Source: Halichondria panicea
Lineage: Eukaryota; Porifera; Demospongiae; Suberitida; Halichondriidae
Assembly: GCF_963675165.1 (NCBI RefSeq)
Contig: NC_087386.1
Span: forward strand, 4,594,169-4,658,168
Length of the DNA stretch: 64,000 nt
Direction: 5' to 3'
Shown here: piece by piece, positions 20,347 to 30,758 of the stretch
Position numbering within the stretch: position 1 is the first letter of the stretch
How the letters are laid out: each line of letters starts with the position of its first letter
Notes under the pieces: model-generated
Database searches by the model: none
The model's input: only the letters and a program-made list of their open reading frames with translations
What the model was told of the DNA's origin: nothing
Position numbers and translations under genes: made by a program

Positions 20347-23300
20347 ATGGCTGGGCTCAGGAAGCATAAGAAGTACAACTGGAAGGAGACCAATCTTTCT
20401 TTCTTTGGCTCTGACTTGGAGAAGGAAGTAAGCATTCTCTATAAAAATGTATCAATGGTCAAACTTGCTGTGTTGCTATAGCTATAGTCTAGCAATTAAA
20501 TTGGTGTTGGCTGAATTTACGTCTGCTATAGTTAAAAGTGGTGGCCTTACGTAAATGTTTTGTTAGATTTCCTTTTATAGACCATTACAAGCTTGTGTAG
20601 CCTCGTCTATGAATACAATGCCCAGGCCATGATTGTTATCAAAGCACATTATGCAGATTCCTACTACCTGAATTACACATGCACTTTAATAATAATTCAG
20701 ACTTCATGCAGTAAAGTTATAAGCTGAAGACACTCTGTCCCCCCTCATTTGCTCCTGATGGAAGTTATTATAACTTGTGGTGTTGAGGCTATATATATAT
20801 ACATTCTATAAATGCAGCGCTATATAATTATAGCAACCAGGTGAGGAGACTTCGAATACACAGACAAACAGACATACTGGCAAACTACATGCAGTATGTG
20901 CAAACAATAATTAGCGCAATTATGCCATATGCATTGTTCTCACACATTCTTAGTGGTTTATTACAAACAAGGAGTGTGGTTATTAAGACGATAGTGAATT
21001 CGCAATGCATAAGACGAGTGTTCCACCCCCTCATCTGCTCCTATTTCTATATATCAAGGAAGATTTTGCTTTGTTGTCAATAAGTGCATGCTTGGCTTAT
21101 GTAAATTTTCGATTGACATGTACGCATGCACTCTACTACCTATACAACATGGACCCAATAAATGTAATTGTTCATGTGGAGACGCAAGATCTCTTTTGTC
21201 GAAATTTCGTTCTCAAAACCTACATACATAGCATACCCCGGTGATGTCAATGTCAGTAAACTTGAATTTCCCATTATGTGGCGATGATCTCCGTTACTGT
21301 ACATGTATATGTGTTTAAATCATCACCATGACTGCATCATGATCATTGCCAAAATACATTACCAATTATATCATTACTTGCCACACACAACACACATTTC
21401 ATTTGTCATAAAAATAATACGGTCATGGTCTTTATATAATTATAGATTGTGCCGGTATATGAGGTGCTCTCGAGCATCAAAAATTATGCTGACATAATAG
21501 TAAAAGTTGGGCATGGCTATACAAAAATAAATGAGTCAAGGTAGTATATACTATAAACCAAAGATTGTCCATGTGACTAGTACAGATTATCGCTGACTCA
21601 GTTGCACAATTCTAACAAAGGAAAACATAATTATGATAGGTGAATCATGAATGGAAAAGAATAATAGGTGAACTTTAATTTATGAGAATCAAAAGAATAG
21701 AGCAATGTCATATTAAAGCATATTCTGTTAAGTCAAGTTTTTACATATTAAGCGACCGATCGTTCAGCACTTTCGCACTCTAGTTTCTATTTTTATCAAC
21801 GATTCATCACTGAATTGCCTTTCTAGATGTGGTAGGCCTATATATACAACAAACAATTCTGTTATAAATGTATATACAATTATGTTGACTAAACTAACTA
21901 TATACATAGCATGTTATAGTTATACTATGCCTGGTTCTAGTTGCCTATAGCTGTAACATTAGATCAAAACATTATCTTACAAATAGCAATGACCAGAACA
22001 AGCATAGAATTTCCCATGAGTTTGGTTCCAGATGATAATCCCCTGATAGTGTTGACTGTCTCAATGCCAGAGAGATACGATCCGTGCATGAAACCTTGGT
22101 ATCTTGTGCTTGTTCCTTCTCCAGCTATGTACATACGTCCCTCGGGTCTGGCCATCTCCGTAAATCCCCCAATTCCACGTGGGAAGACATTGCTATACGA
22201 TCCCATGAAGAGGGGATTTAAGCCCCAACGAAAGCTTATAATGTTAGTCGGAGCAAGAGCTGGGGCTCCATATACGTCACTGTACAGAGTTGTAATGGCC
22301 GCTCTTAAATCAGTTTCAGAAAGACGTGCAAGTTGAAAGGCTATTTCTCCTGTTACAGGCATCATTGTTGCATTAACTCCTCGAGACTCCGGTATAACTC
22401 CGATCACAGGTAGGTAGCCACGGGTGCTTGATGTAACACCTATGTACTCGACATTGTCGTCCCAGAATCGATTCGAGAAGACAGCGTAGATAATATAATA
22501 GAAACCAAGATTTAGTCCATCCAAAGCGTTTGTTTTAGCAGTCGGTAGAGGTGGGGAGAATAAAGTTGATGCTTGCGCTTTTAACACACCGAGACTAAAA
22601 GTTACAATGGCATAGCGCCCACAATACCGTACTGTCTGCCCATTTTCAGTTGCCGTAGCACACACGCAGCTATCTCCATACTCAATGGTTGTCACTGTTG
22701 TGCTGAGATGGATTCTTTGGTCAGAAGTTGGATTGTTGTTAGTGAATGCATTGGCAAGGCACTCAATTAGGAAAACGGTACCTCTGTTATCGGTAATAAG
22801 GTAGTCAGACGGAGTGTTACTAAAATCCATACTGGTTGCATCATTTGAAAAAGCTTGGAGTGAGGTATTGTCCGGAGGATCTATGGAGCTGAAATCAAAG
22901 TTGTACCACTCAACCCAGTTGTCGTTGGCACCATTCGGTGTCCAGCCAGCTTCTGTGAAACCTGCTCGAGCACTGACGTCGTTTGCTGGAGTAGTGCCAG
23001 CCTGATCTGAAGCTGCTTCACTCGCATCGGTAAAAGCAGAATGTCTGAGGTTATCAGCAGGTACGTCATTGCCATCTTCATCATACACAACGAGGCTGTC
23101 AAAATTGCTGTAGTAGCCATCCAGACCACCACAATCTTGCATGAGAGAAAACAGAGGATGTCGTGTAGGGTTATTTCTATCAACACCGTGGATCCAGTTA
23201 GCTCCAACGTTTACATTCACACCAGGAACGAGTTCTTCATTTCTTATCCTTCCACCCAGCCTGTCCTGAGCCTCCAAAAGAATGAAGTCAGTCACCCCCA

Positions 23301-26300
23301 GCTCATGAAGTCTCCGTGCAGCAGCCACCCCTGTTATCCCTCCACCAAGGATCAGAACTTCACTGGCATCAGCAGGGCATTCTGGTTGAGCAATCACCGT
23401 TGCTAAGATGCCGAATATAACAAGCACACTCTTCATTTCTCAAGTACAGTAGTGACAATTTCGCCCCCTTCGCTTAGTCAATAGCACAATAGCAAGCAAG
23501 CAAGCTAGCTAGCTACAAAATTAATGAGCAACAAACTAATGTTAATTATGTGCGAAAAATGAGCCCCACCCACAGCAAGGTTTTTCTATGACTGCAGATC
23601 AAGAAAGCCAGTGCACAAGGTGAGGATGCCTGGAAAGGAGCTGGTCAGAAGGAAGGACTGAAAGTTTGGAGGATTGTAAAATTCAAGGTTAGTGCTATTT
23701 TCAGCATGTCTAATAATATTTTGTAGCTGTCAAATGTGACATTGATGATGATGATTGTGACACTCGTTTATTTTTTGTTTCCTAGGTGACTCACTGGCCT
23801 AAGGCTGACTATGGAAAGTTCTATGATGGGGACTCGTACATTATTCTCAACACATATCGAAAGGATCCATCTAGTCCGGTACATACGAAATTAACCTTTC
23901 TAGCTGTCACCCTTGGTAGCAGATGCGTTTCAACCCAGAGGAGGTACCACACGCATGCCTCGATTAGGCTAATTGCCTCTGCAATAACGTTGCGCGTGGG
24001 CGTAACCACACCTCGATTATCCACCCACGCTCAATGTTATTGCAGAGGCAATTAGCCTAATCGAGGCACGCGTATCGTACCTCCTTTGGTTTCAACCTGT
24101 TCTAGCAAGCAACCTCAATCATTGTTCGAGGGTGACCTTTTGTATGTGGAAATGTTGTGATACCTGTATGTACACTAGCACTCCTCTCAGGTATATATCA
24201 CCAGTGTATCACATGTCAATGATGATACTGATCTATGTTTAATTAACAGGCTCTCTCTTGGGATGTCCATTTTTGGATTGGCAAGTACTCCACTCAAGAT
24301 GAATATGGTACTGCGGCGTACAAGACTGTGGAGTTGGATCACTTTGTGAGTTAGAGAAAAATATATTTTATGTGATAGCTAAATGTGAAAGTATGCAAAC
24401 CATTAGTGGTATATAAAGGTGTTATGATAGCAATATGACACATTAGACAGTGGTAAAGGATACTTTCTATTTGTTGGCTTCAGGTATTAGCTCCTTGAGT
24501 GTGTTGCTCTGTGTTGAATTGTACAGCATCACAGCCATGAGTTATGTAACTAATCCTGTTACAGTGTACATGTAGGTGTGTAGATCTATGTATACTGTTA
24601 TCATTGCGTTTCTTCCCCACACACACATAAGTTGAACGATGCAGCTGTACAGCACAGAGAGGTGCAAAGTCACGAATCACAGCTGTTCAAATCTTACTTC
24701 AAGAGAATCATTCTCTGGAAGGGAGGGTTAGTAACTATGTGCACTTATTGTATCACTTGATCTTGTAACATACTTAAAATTACACAAAACTAAGTAGCAT
24801 ACGATAAAGCACTGAAATTATTTTAATCTGTGGCTCATTGTTTCGTCTACAGTATGCTGTAGCCAAAAATCCACAGTTTCTTGTGATTTTGTAGTTAATT
24901 GTCACTTGATGCACAACTCCTCTGTTTGTTCATACAGAGCCGAGTCTGGGTTCAACCATGTGGAGCCTGAGAAGTACGAACCCAAGTTGCTGCACTTTAA
25001 GGGGAGGAGGGTGAGTGGGGTGTGCATTAAAAGTGGTGCAAATAAAATGGTCTATTAGAGCTTTTAGTTATGTTGATCTTTACCTAAAAATTGATGGGAG
25101 GGTAATTACAGTCAACTGACAGTGTTTTGTTAAATATGCAATAAACAAAGCTGTTTTTTACTAGGACAATGTAATGGTGGAGGAGGTAACGCTCCGACGC
25201 AAGTACCTCAACTCTGGAGACGTGTTTATTCTCGATCTGGGACTCCACCTCATTCAAGTACGAAACGACTCATTAGCGTGTACTTACAATCTAGTTGTGA
25301 CAGTAGACTATACCTGTACGTACTGTACACTTTCTGCATTAATTGATTCTTTGCCCCCCCCCCTCACACATACATGCACACTGCAGTGGAATGGCAAAGA
25401 GTCGAATAAAGACGAGAGGTCAAAGGCAGCTGAGTACATGATCTCAGTCAAGGTGATTATTATATTTTGTATCACGTACACTGGACCTAGACCATGGACC
25501 ATATACTCCATAATTTATTACTGTATATAGGCCTGAGGGCAAACGTCACTACAAGCCAATAGTATATCCAATGTGTGCACAAGTGAAGCCGTGTAATAAC
25601 TTTAGGAGATCAACTGAGAGGTCACTGCAACCGCTATGCCAGCATCTGGATACTGGCACAATTCATCATGTGCATAAACTGTACAATAATTGTAGTAGCT
25701 ATTGGCACACTGTTTCCTTTGATCTTACAGGTCAAAATGCAACAAGTATGTCATAATTATAAGTCTCCATTAGGTCATTGCACTTTTCAAGTTTGTATTG
25801 TCACATAGCCGAGTCACATGCATGAAATAAATGTACTGTATATAGAACTAATTTAACACTGTACAGTACATGTACTGTATATGGAACTAATGCATTAATT
25901 TACCTTTAACACTGTACAGTACATGTACGTACATGTATATGGAACTATAAAACTACTGTATGTGCCCTTATCACATGTATAATTATCATAAGGTGGCAGT
26001 TTACATCATAATAATAATAATGCATGTATAGTACTTTAATTCTCTCACATGCAGTCTGACAGAAGTGGGAGGCCGAAACTGGAAACTGTCGGTCAGTTCA
26101 GTGCATGGGACACAATATTTGTACATTGTATGTCTGTAAATCTTTATACTGCCTCGATCTTCAGAGTCCAGTCAGTTTTACTCTATTATGTACAGTACGT
26201 TATAATCGGCATGGGACTCTGGTTTAAAAGTATGCTTTAATCAGGTACACATTTGCGTGATGTACTGTACAGTATAGTACTAGCTGCTATTAAATTAAAG

Positions 26301-27781
26301 ACTGACTGCATGCATGTAGACTGCGTACAATAATTATCTCACACCCCCCATGCATGCATGCACCAGATGAGGATGGTTTGGAGGAGTCCCACACCTTCTA
26401 CCAGATGATCCCCCCTGGACTCTTCGGGTCAAAAAAACCAAGACGAGCTGCAGAGGTTTGGGGTTATACAGTGGATTTGCATTGTTATTATAATGTGTAT
26501 AGTGCCATACTAAATCAATCACCTTTATACCTTACTTCCATATTCATGCACTGAATGCAGGGTGGCGATGATGATACAGTGAAGACATTTACCAAAGTGC
26601 TTTACAGGTGAGGCTAATTATTGTTATGTACATCTAGCTGTTAGTTCATTATAGTTCCCTGGTATATAGCCATGCACTGGTAGCCTTTTGCTTCACTTCT
26701 TTTTCGTATAACCTTTGTTCAGAGTCCACGAGAAGAAAGGTCATGACATCTCCTTCAAAGAGGTTGCCAGGGGACGTATGAGCACTGGCTTTCTGGACCC
26801 TACTGATGGTATGACCTGTAGTGGTTACCGTATAGCGAGAAATTTTTGCGGATTTCGTGGGTAGCAATCCTACACAAAAATTAAGTCCACGAAAATTGAA
26901 TTACCTGCTATAACGTGCAAAGATTTAAAGGCGTGGCTTCCGGTAAGCAGTCATTCCGCGAACATTGTGCAACGAAAATGCTTTTAGAGGCCAATCCATG
27001 AAATATAAGTGCCTCGAAAATTTCGCGCTATACGGTATACTATAACCTGTGCATGTCAGTAGATTATGAAAATAGCTAGCACATTATAAACTACGTATCT
27101 CTTATAGCAGAAGGTGAGAAGTTTTTTTACATGATATGAAGTATAAAAATTATGTGCTACCTGCATGATGCAATTTTCATAGCGTTTATTTATTTTTCAG
27201 TATTTATCTTGGAAACTGGTTTCCATGTCTACGTGTGGATTGGCAAGGAAGCCACGTCACATGAAAAGGGGTCAGGACTCACGCTAGCACATGTGAGCTC
27301 AACCTAAGTATTAATGTCATATGACTTCAAACTTATGTCACGGTGGTAAATAATTCTACATATATTCCTGTATGGAGTGAATGCATGGTCGTAGTTTCCA
27401 AATGCGTATAATTTATGGGTATTTAGATTAATATTCCTCGAAGACCCTACATGCATTGTTAATGCCTTGCAATGGCACGGCTGAACATACTTCCATGCAG
27501 GAGCACGTGAAGCACAGCAAGCATCCGTTCTTGCCCATCACCAGGATATCCCAGGGACCACACAACGCTCAATTCGAGGCTTGCTTTGAAGACCATGACC
27601 CAGTAAGTGTGTGGATACAGTTGATACATGTAACTGCATGTGCATGCATACACTTTGTTGCTGCTAACGTTATAATATATGTAACCCACCTACTACATGT
27701 ACATTTTTGCTATGTAGTCTAGTGGGGTTTAACTGTCATTAATTGGCACCTCAGGGCTACAAGGGAAAATATGGCTTATAA
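20347..27781 (+). CDS. Three-domain gelsolin/severin-like actin-binding protein
   Basis: Predicted Ca-dependent actin severing/capping protein of the severin/fragmin (gelsolin-like) type in the cytoplasm. Exons: 20347-20427, 23598-23687, 23786-23878, 24250-24345, 24632-24726, 24938-25010, 25165-25257, 25387-25452, 26055-26091, 26367-26455, 26561-26607, 26723-26808, 27201-27292, 27501-27602 and probably 27755-27781; 1167 nt, 388 residues, phases closed. Domain 1 (~45-150) shows [24 protein letters not shown] and [13 protein letters not shown]; domain 2 (~160-270) [13 protein letters not shown] and [11 protein letters not shown]; domain 3 (~282-378) KVLYRVHEKKG and [18 protein letters not shown]. 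Three domains match the family's short members rather than six-domain gelsolin. No villin headpiece. Intron 1 (3.2 kb) encloses the polyamine-oxidase-like gene in antisense. The last exon is supported by AATAAA at 27808, 27 bp after the stop, but its acceptor has a weak pyrimidine tract; the rest is firm. Confidence 0.88.
21964..23436 (-). CDS. Polyamine oxidase-like flavin amine oxidase, intronless, secreted or anchored
   Basis: FAD-dependent amine oxidase; relatives oxidise spermine or spermidine, releasing hydrogen peroxide. One uninterrupted 490-residue frame. Residues 1-17 form a signal peptide ending IAQ. The dinucleotide-binding motif [13 protein letters not shown] (31-43) and [10 protein letters not shown] (55-64) bind FAD; GANWIHG (78-84) is a conserved substrate-side segment; the C-terminal FAD motif is YIAGEGTS (436-443). 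The C-terminus ends in a hydrophobic tail (~474-490), which could be a GPI-anchor signal or a transmembrane anchor. The segment aligned with the active-site lysine block of plant polyamine oxidases reads FYYIIYAVF (312-320), with Ile315 where I expect Lys; that comparison is from memory. The gene lies wholly inside intron 1 of the gelsolin-like gene on the opposite strand and lacks introns, unlike its neighbours, which suggests a retrocopy or transfer. Substrate not predictable. Confidence 0.85.
   Translation of the reverse strand: MKSVLVIFGILATVIAQPECPADASEVLILGGGITGVAAARRLHELGVTDFILLEAQDRLGGRIRNEELVPGVNVNVGANWIHGVDRNNPTRHPLFSLMQDCGGLDGYYSNFDSLVVYDEDGNDVPADNLRHSAFTDASEAASDQAGTTPANDVSARAGFTEAGWTPNGANDNWVEWYNFDFSSIDPPDNTSLQAFSNDATSMDFSNTPSDYLITDNRGTVFLIECLANAFTNNNPTSDQRIHLSTTVTTIEYGDSCVCATATENGQTVRYCGRYAIVTFSLGVLKAQASTLFSPPLPTAKTNALDGLNLGFYYIIYAVFSNRFWDDNVEYIGVTSSTRGYLPVIGVIPESRGVNATMMPVTGEIAFQLARLSETDLRAAITTLYSDVYGAPALAPTNIISFRWGLNPLFMGSYSNVFPRGIGGFTEMARPEGRMYIAGEGTSTRYQGFMHGSYLSGIETVNTIRGLSSGTKLMGNSMLVLVIAICKIMF
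23917..24135. mobile_element. Long fold-back element in gelsolin intron 3
   Basis: Near-perfect arms: left gaggtaccacacgcatgcct then cgattaggctaattgcctct and gcaataacgttgcgcgtggg; the right arm is the reverse complement, ending agtt/gaaac-type sequence and gggtgac. The loop around 24000-24027 contains cacacctcgattatcc. Outer edges are approximate (gtcaccctt / agggtgacc). Confidence 0.7.
25635..25746. repeat. Dispersed repeat copy
   Basis: Shares ordered blocks with 5083-5192 (tatgccag.atct, tggcaca, gtttcctttgatct, caaaatgcaacaag). Located in gelsolin intron 8. Confidence 0.5.
26828..27035. mobile_element. TA-flanked element with CCGTATAGCG ends
   Basis: Left ccgtatagcgagaaattttt, right read inward ccgtatagcgcgaaattttc; TA on both sides (26826-26827, 27036-27037). 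No coding frame. Located in gelsolin intron 12. Confidence 0.7.
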
Positions 27782-27807
27782 ATTGGCACCTCAGGCATAT
27801 GCAACAA

Positions 27808-27813
27808 AATAAA
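27808..27813 (+). promoter_or_regulatory. Polyadenylation signal AATAAA of the gelsolin-like gene
   Basis: Canonical signal 27 bp after the proposed stop codon (27779-27781). Its position supports the short last exon. Confidence 0.5.
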
Positions 27814-28408
27814 AATAATGGTGTTTTCGATGAATGAAGATGAATCAAATGTTTTGCTTGAGAAACGAAATGTCATAAATGAAAACATAGAGCTGCTTTA
27901 GAGACACTCTGGGAGAGGGCTAGGGTTCAGGCTGAGTATTAATTGCTCACTAGCGCTAGTACTGCACGCACTGCACTATAGGCCTGTTCAGCTTCTGTAT
28001 TCAAAGAAAAAGAAGTTAGTTAGTTATAATATAGGAGTGGCTATTTTAAGCTTACCTTTGCTTGCTTACTAACCTGGCATAGCCGAAGAGAGCTGGTCTA
28101 GACACCGTCTAGAGCTAGCTGTGTTGTTTTTTGCTGGCTGGTACGTTGCTGCAGTAGGTACGTGGAGGGAGGGGCTGACTAATTGCACAGAGAGGGGGAG
28201 TGGATCTGTACTGTTCGCTTGGAGGGAGGGGCTGGCTGCTCATATTCTGTCCAAGCTGCGCAAGGCTTTGAGTGTTGACAGGAGCCTTGGTGTACGAACT
28301 CTCTTTTTCCTAGTTGTCTTCTTGCTTGAATAGTGTTGCTATGTGGTAGTTATGCAAGCTTATATAGCTGGATACATAGCAACCAGTCAGCCAATGAGAT
28401 GAGACATA
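27814..28408. other. Intergenic, no gene seen
   Basis: Contains two near-identical G-rich words (ggagggaggggctg at about 28165 and 28220) but no recognisable exon. Confidence 0.45.
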
Positions 28409-28775
28409 CAGTAGACTCTCGTTAATCTGGTCACCCTTGGAACCATGCAGCTTGGCCGGAATAGCGAGGTGGCTGTATTTCAGGAAATAGCCGCGGCTTA
28501 AAAACAACCTTACCTCGAATTTAATGACTACTTTTGCGGTTCTTGTCTCGAGGATAATGAAGGATAATGAATCATTCTGTTAAGTGTAATTCATGCTAAA
28601 CCACGCCCAAATGTCATTTCCGGCCATTATATACGTATAAAATTACATTGAAAACCTTGTTTGGGACAGCCAGCACTGGCCAGTAAACGGAATAGCGAGT
28701 GTCCGTATATACTTCAAATGGCCGGTATATCGAGGTGGCCGTACTTCAGAGAGCTGGAATAGCGAGAGTCTACTG
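28409..28775. mobile_element. Tigger/pogo-like MITE with TA duplication
   Basis: Ends cagtagactctcgttaatct and, read inward from the right, cagtagactctcgctattcc, flanked by TA on both sides. CAGTAGAC-type ends with TA duplication are typical of pogo/Tigger elements. Inner repeats include gg.cggaatagcgaggtggc. No transposase. Confidence 0.75.
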
Positions 28776-28781
28776 TATATC

Positions 28782-28896
28782 AGTTAATACACAGTGCCTC
28801 GGGGTTTATGACAGTAAACCACACCTCTCCCTTGGGCTAACGCCCTTGTAGTCGGGAGGTTTACTGTCATAAACCCCTCTACACTGTACATTAACT
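28782..28896. mobile_element. Fold-back element, copy 2
   Basis: Palindromic copy of the family at 5938-6057: agttaatacacagtgcctcg, gggtttatgacagtaaacca, and the inverse ggtttactgtcataaacccc, acattaact. Inserted six bases from the 28409-28775 element. Confidence 0.7.
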
Positions 28897-29020
28897 AATA
28901 CATAAATTGAGTGTTCGTAACATGACATTTATTTGTTGAACACAGATTGGGAGCAAGAGTGAACACGAGGGAGACTGTGTTATTCTCTAGATATCGATAA
29001 TCAATGACATGATTATAGAC

Positions 29021-29066
29021 TATACCGATGTGTACTATACCGATGTGTACTATACCGATGTGTACG
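29021..29066. repeat. 15-bp minisatellite, three units
   Basis: Three head-to-tail copies of actataccgatgtgt. The unit length divisible by three gives a spurious repeated peptide on the minus strand. Confidence 0.85.
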
Positions 29067-29300
29067 TGTTATAGTAGCCTCAAACTGGACATTGTAATAA
29101 TGAATGATAAATGTTAATTTTGCTATGAATGAAAGTTCGGGGCATGTGCATGCGTGGGCGGCTGATCTGCGGTGCAGGATGCGGTTGAAATGGGGGCGTA
29201 TCTCATTTAGAAGCTGTTTACATAAACTGTACATTTTTCCTGAAACAGTATCTATACATTGCAACTCATCCTACGGTGAACTATCAAGCACTTTAAGTTA

Positions 29301-30591
29301 ATGGCAGCTGAGAAAGCAAGCAGTAGTCCAGTGCAGTGGAGCAGCCACCAGGGGAAGTCTACATACACAGCCACTGGAGGAAGAGATGTCTTATTCATTG
29401 TCTCTGACTCTCTCCCTATTTCCACACACCCTGGCATTTGCGACAAAGCAGTACCAAGACAGGAAAACATTCTTGGACTGAGTGACAATGAAGCATGCAA
29501 GTTGGAGCACCAGGGGATTACCAGAGAGAGCCAAGACTGTGATTTGAATGTCATGGTTACTAGGCACAAACTAGATAAGAGGCACCGCGTGGTTGGTGTG
29601 CTGAGAGAGGCCAGCTGTGGCCGTGTGAAAAGAGAAATTAGTTCACTGATGAGCACAACAGATAAGGAAGGAGGTAATTTCATCCATAATTTAAAGTTTA
29701 CGTGTATTATAGTCTTAACACTCTAGCTCGCAGTGTGGCAATTACGTACGTATGCAGCGCTATAGCTTAAATAATAGAGATTACGTGAATGATCGACTAT
29801 AGAATTTCTGTATTTTAGTTAGTGTACATGTCTCATCAATCTGTAAATGTTATCGTTTGTTTTGCATATTTGCAGTGATTGTGTGTTATATCGGTCAAGG
29901 GAAGATGGACACCGGAGACTGGTGCTTCAAAGATGGCTTCTTTAGTTTTCAAGACCTGTCCAAACTCTACAGAAGTAACCCTCACTTTCAGGGTAGAGTC
30001 CTCTCTATCATTACCGACTGCAGTTACTCTGGGCACTGGGTTCGACAATGTATGGAGCTCATGGACGGTGAGGGAATAAGTCCGTGTGGCCACTCGGCAA
30101 GAGAGAAAGGCATTCTAATTAAAGTTCTAGCTTCTTGTCAACCCACAGAAATTCCGAAGAAGCTTTCATTTTCTGTGTACAGTACAAAGAATGAGAAAAA
30201 TTCAGGCCTTCTTTCCTTCCCCACACACTATAAGGGAGCACAAATTCCTGACAAGCAACGGCCAAGTGGCATTGACTTTACGTACATCACTTGCAAACGT
30301 AGCATCGACAGTCCTTGTGCACTAAGTAAGGGATACTCGTGGAGAAAATGGCAGGAGGCTCTCAGAATGCAACTATTCTCGACCGTTGAGAATGGAAAAC
30401 CAATGTGGTACTATCTACTGTTGACTGAGGAGGAAGATAAAGTTAGAGAGTTCAAAGAAAAGACAGAGGCTGGAAAATGTTCTGTTAAACTCTCGGAGTA
30501 TGGACATGTGCTGATGAAGGGAATTGGAGAGAGACCTAACAATGAGGCTAGAGACTACATTCACAAGAAATACTTACCAGTATACACATAA
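29301..30591 (+). CDS. Caspase-like fold protein with degenerate catalytic dyad
   Basis: Two exons, 29301-29673 and 29876-30591, joined G|TG in phase; 362 residues. The second exon carries the segment CYIGQGKMDTGDWCFKDG (128-145) followed at 170-177 by ITDCSYSG. In clan CD peptidases such as metacaspases these positions read GHG...D...DG and D(C/S)C(H/Y)SG, with His and the second Cys as the catalytic dyad. Here His is Gln132 and the expected Cys is Ser174, so the protein is likely a non-peptidase relative. The remainder has no domain I recognise: exon 1 includes GGRDVLFIVSDSLP (26-39), and the C-terminus is charged. No signal peptide or transmembrane segment. Convergent with VPS15, 167 bp between stops; a candidate AATAAA lies at 30801 inside the VPS15 last exon. 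The gene model is good, the fold assignment moderate. Confidence 0.6.
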
Positions 30592-30645
30592 CAACTGTAG
30601 CTATATACGTCTTGTGCAGTCTGTGATCTTACTATAATTCTCTGT

Positions 30646-30651
30646 TTTAAT
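30646..30651 (-). promoter_or_regulatory. Candidate polyadenylation signal ATTAAA of VPS15
   Basis: ATTAAA on the minus strand about 108 bp after the VPS15 stop. The most common variant of the signal; no AATAAA is nearer. It would end VPS15 transcripts next to or within the 3' UTR of the convergent gene. Confidence 0.4.
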
Positions 30652-30758
30652 TATACAACAATGCACTTGCAATTGACTAAAATGAAACACACAGTATCGA
30701 CAGAAAGCAATTGAAATACCTGTGCTAAGTGTTACTATAATTATAAGCTATCCACTTT

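Noticed and set aside
27603-27722. Read-through of the gelsolin-like exon 14 to a stop at 27722
   Set aside because: A good donor (gtaagt) follows CCA, and the read-through peptide is hydrophobic and unlike the family. A short exon at 27755 next to AATAAA fits better.
29252-29683. 143-codon minus-strand frame
   Set aside because: Lies antisense over exon 1 of the caspase-like gene, with no signature of its own.
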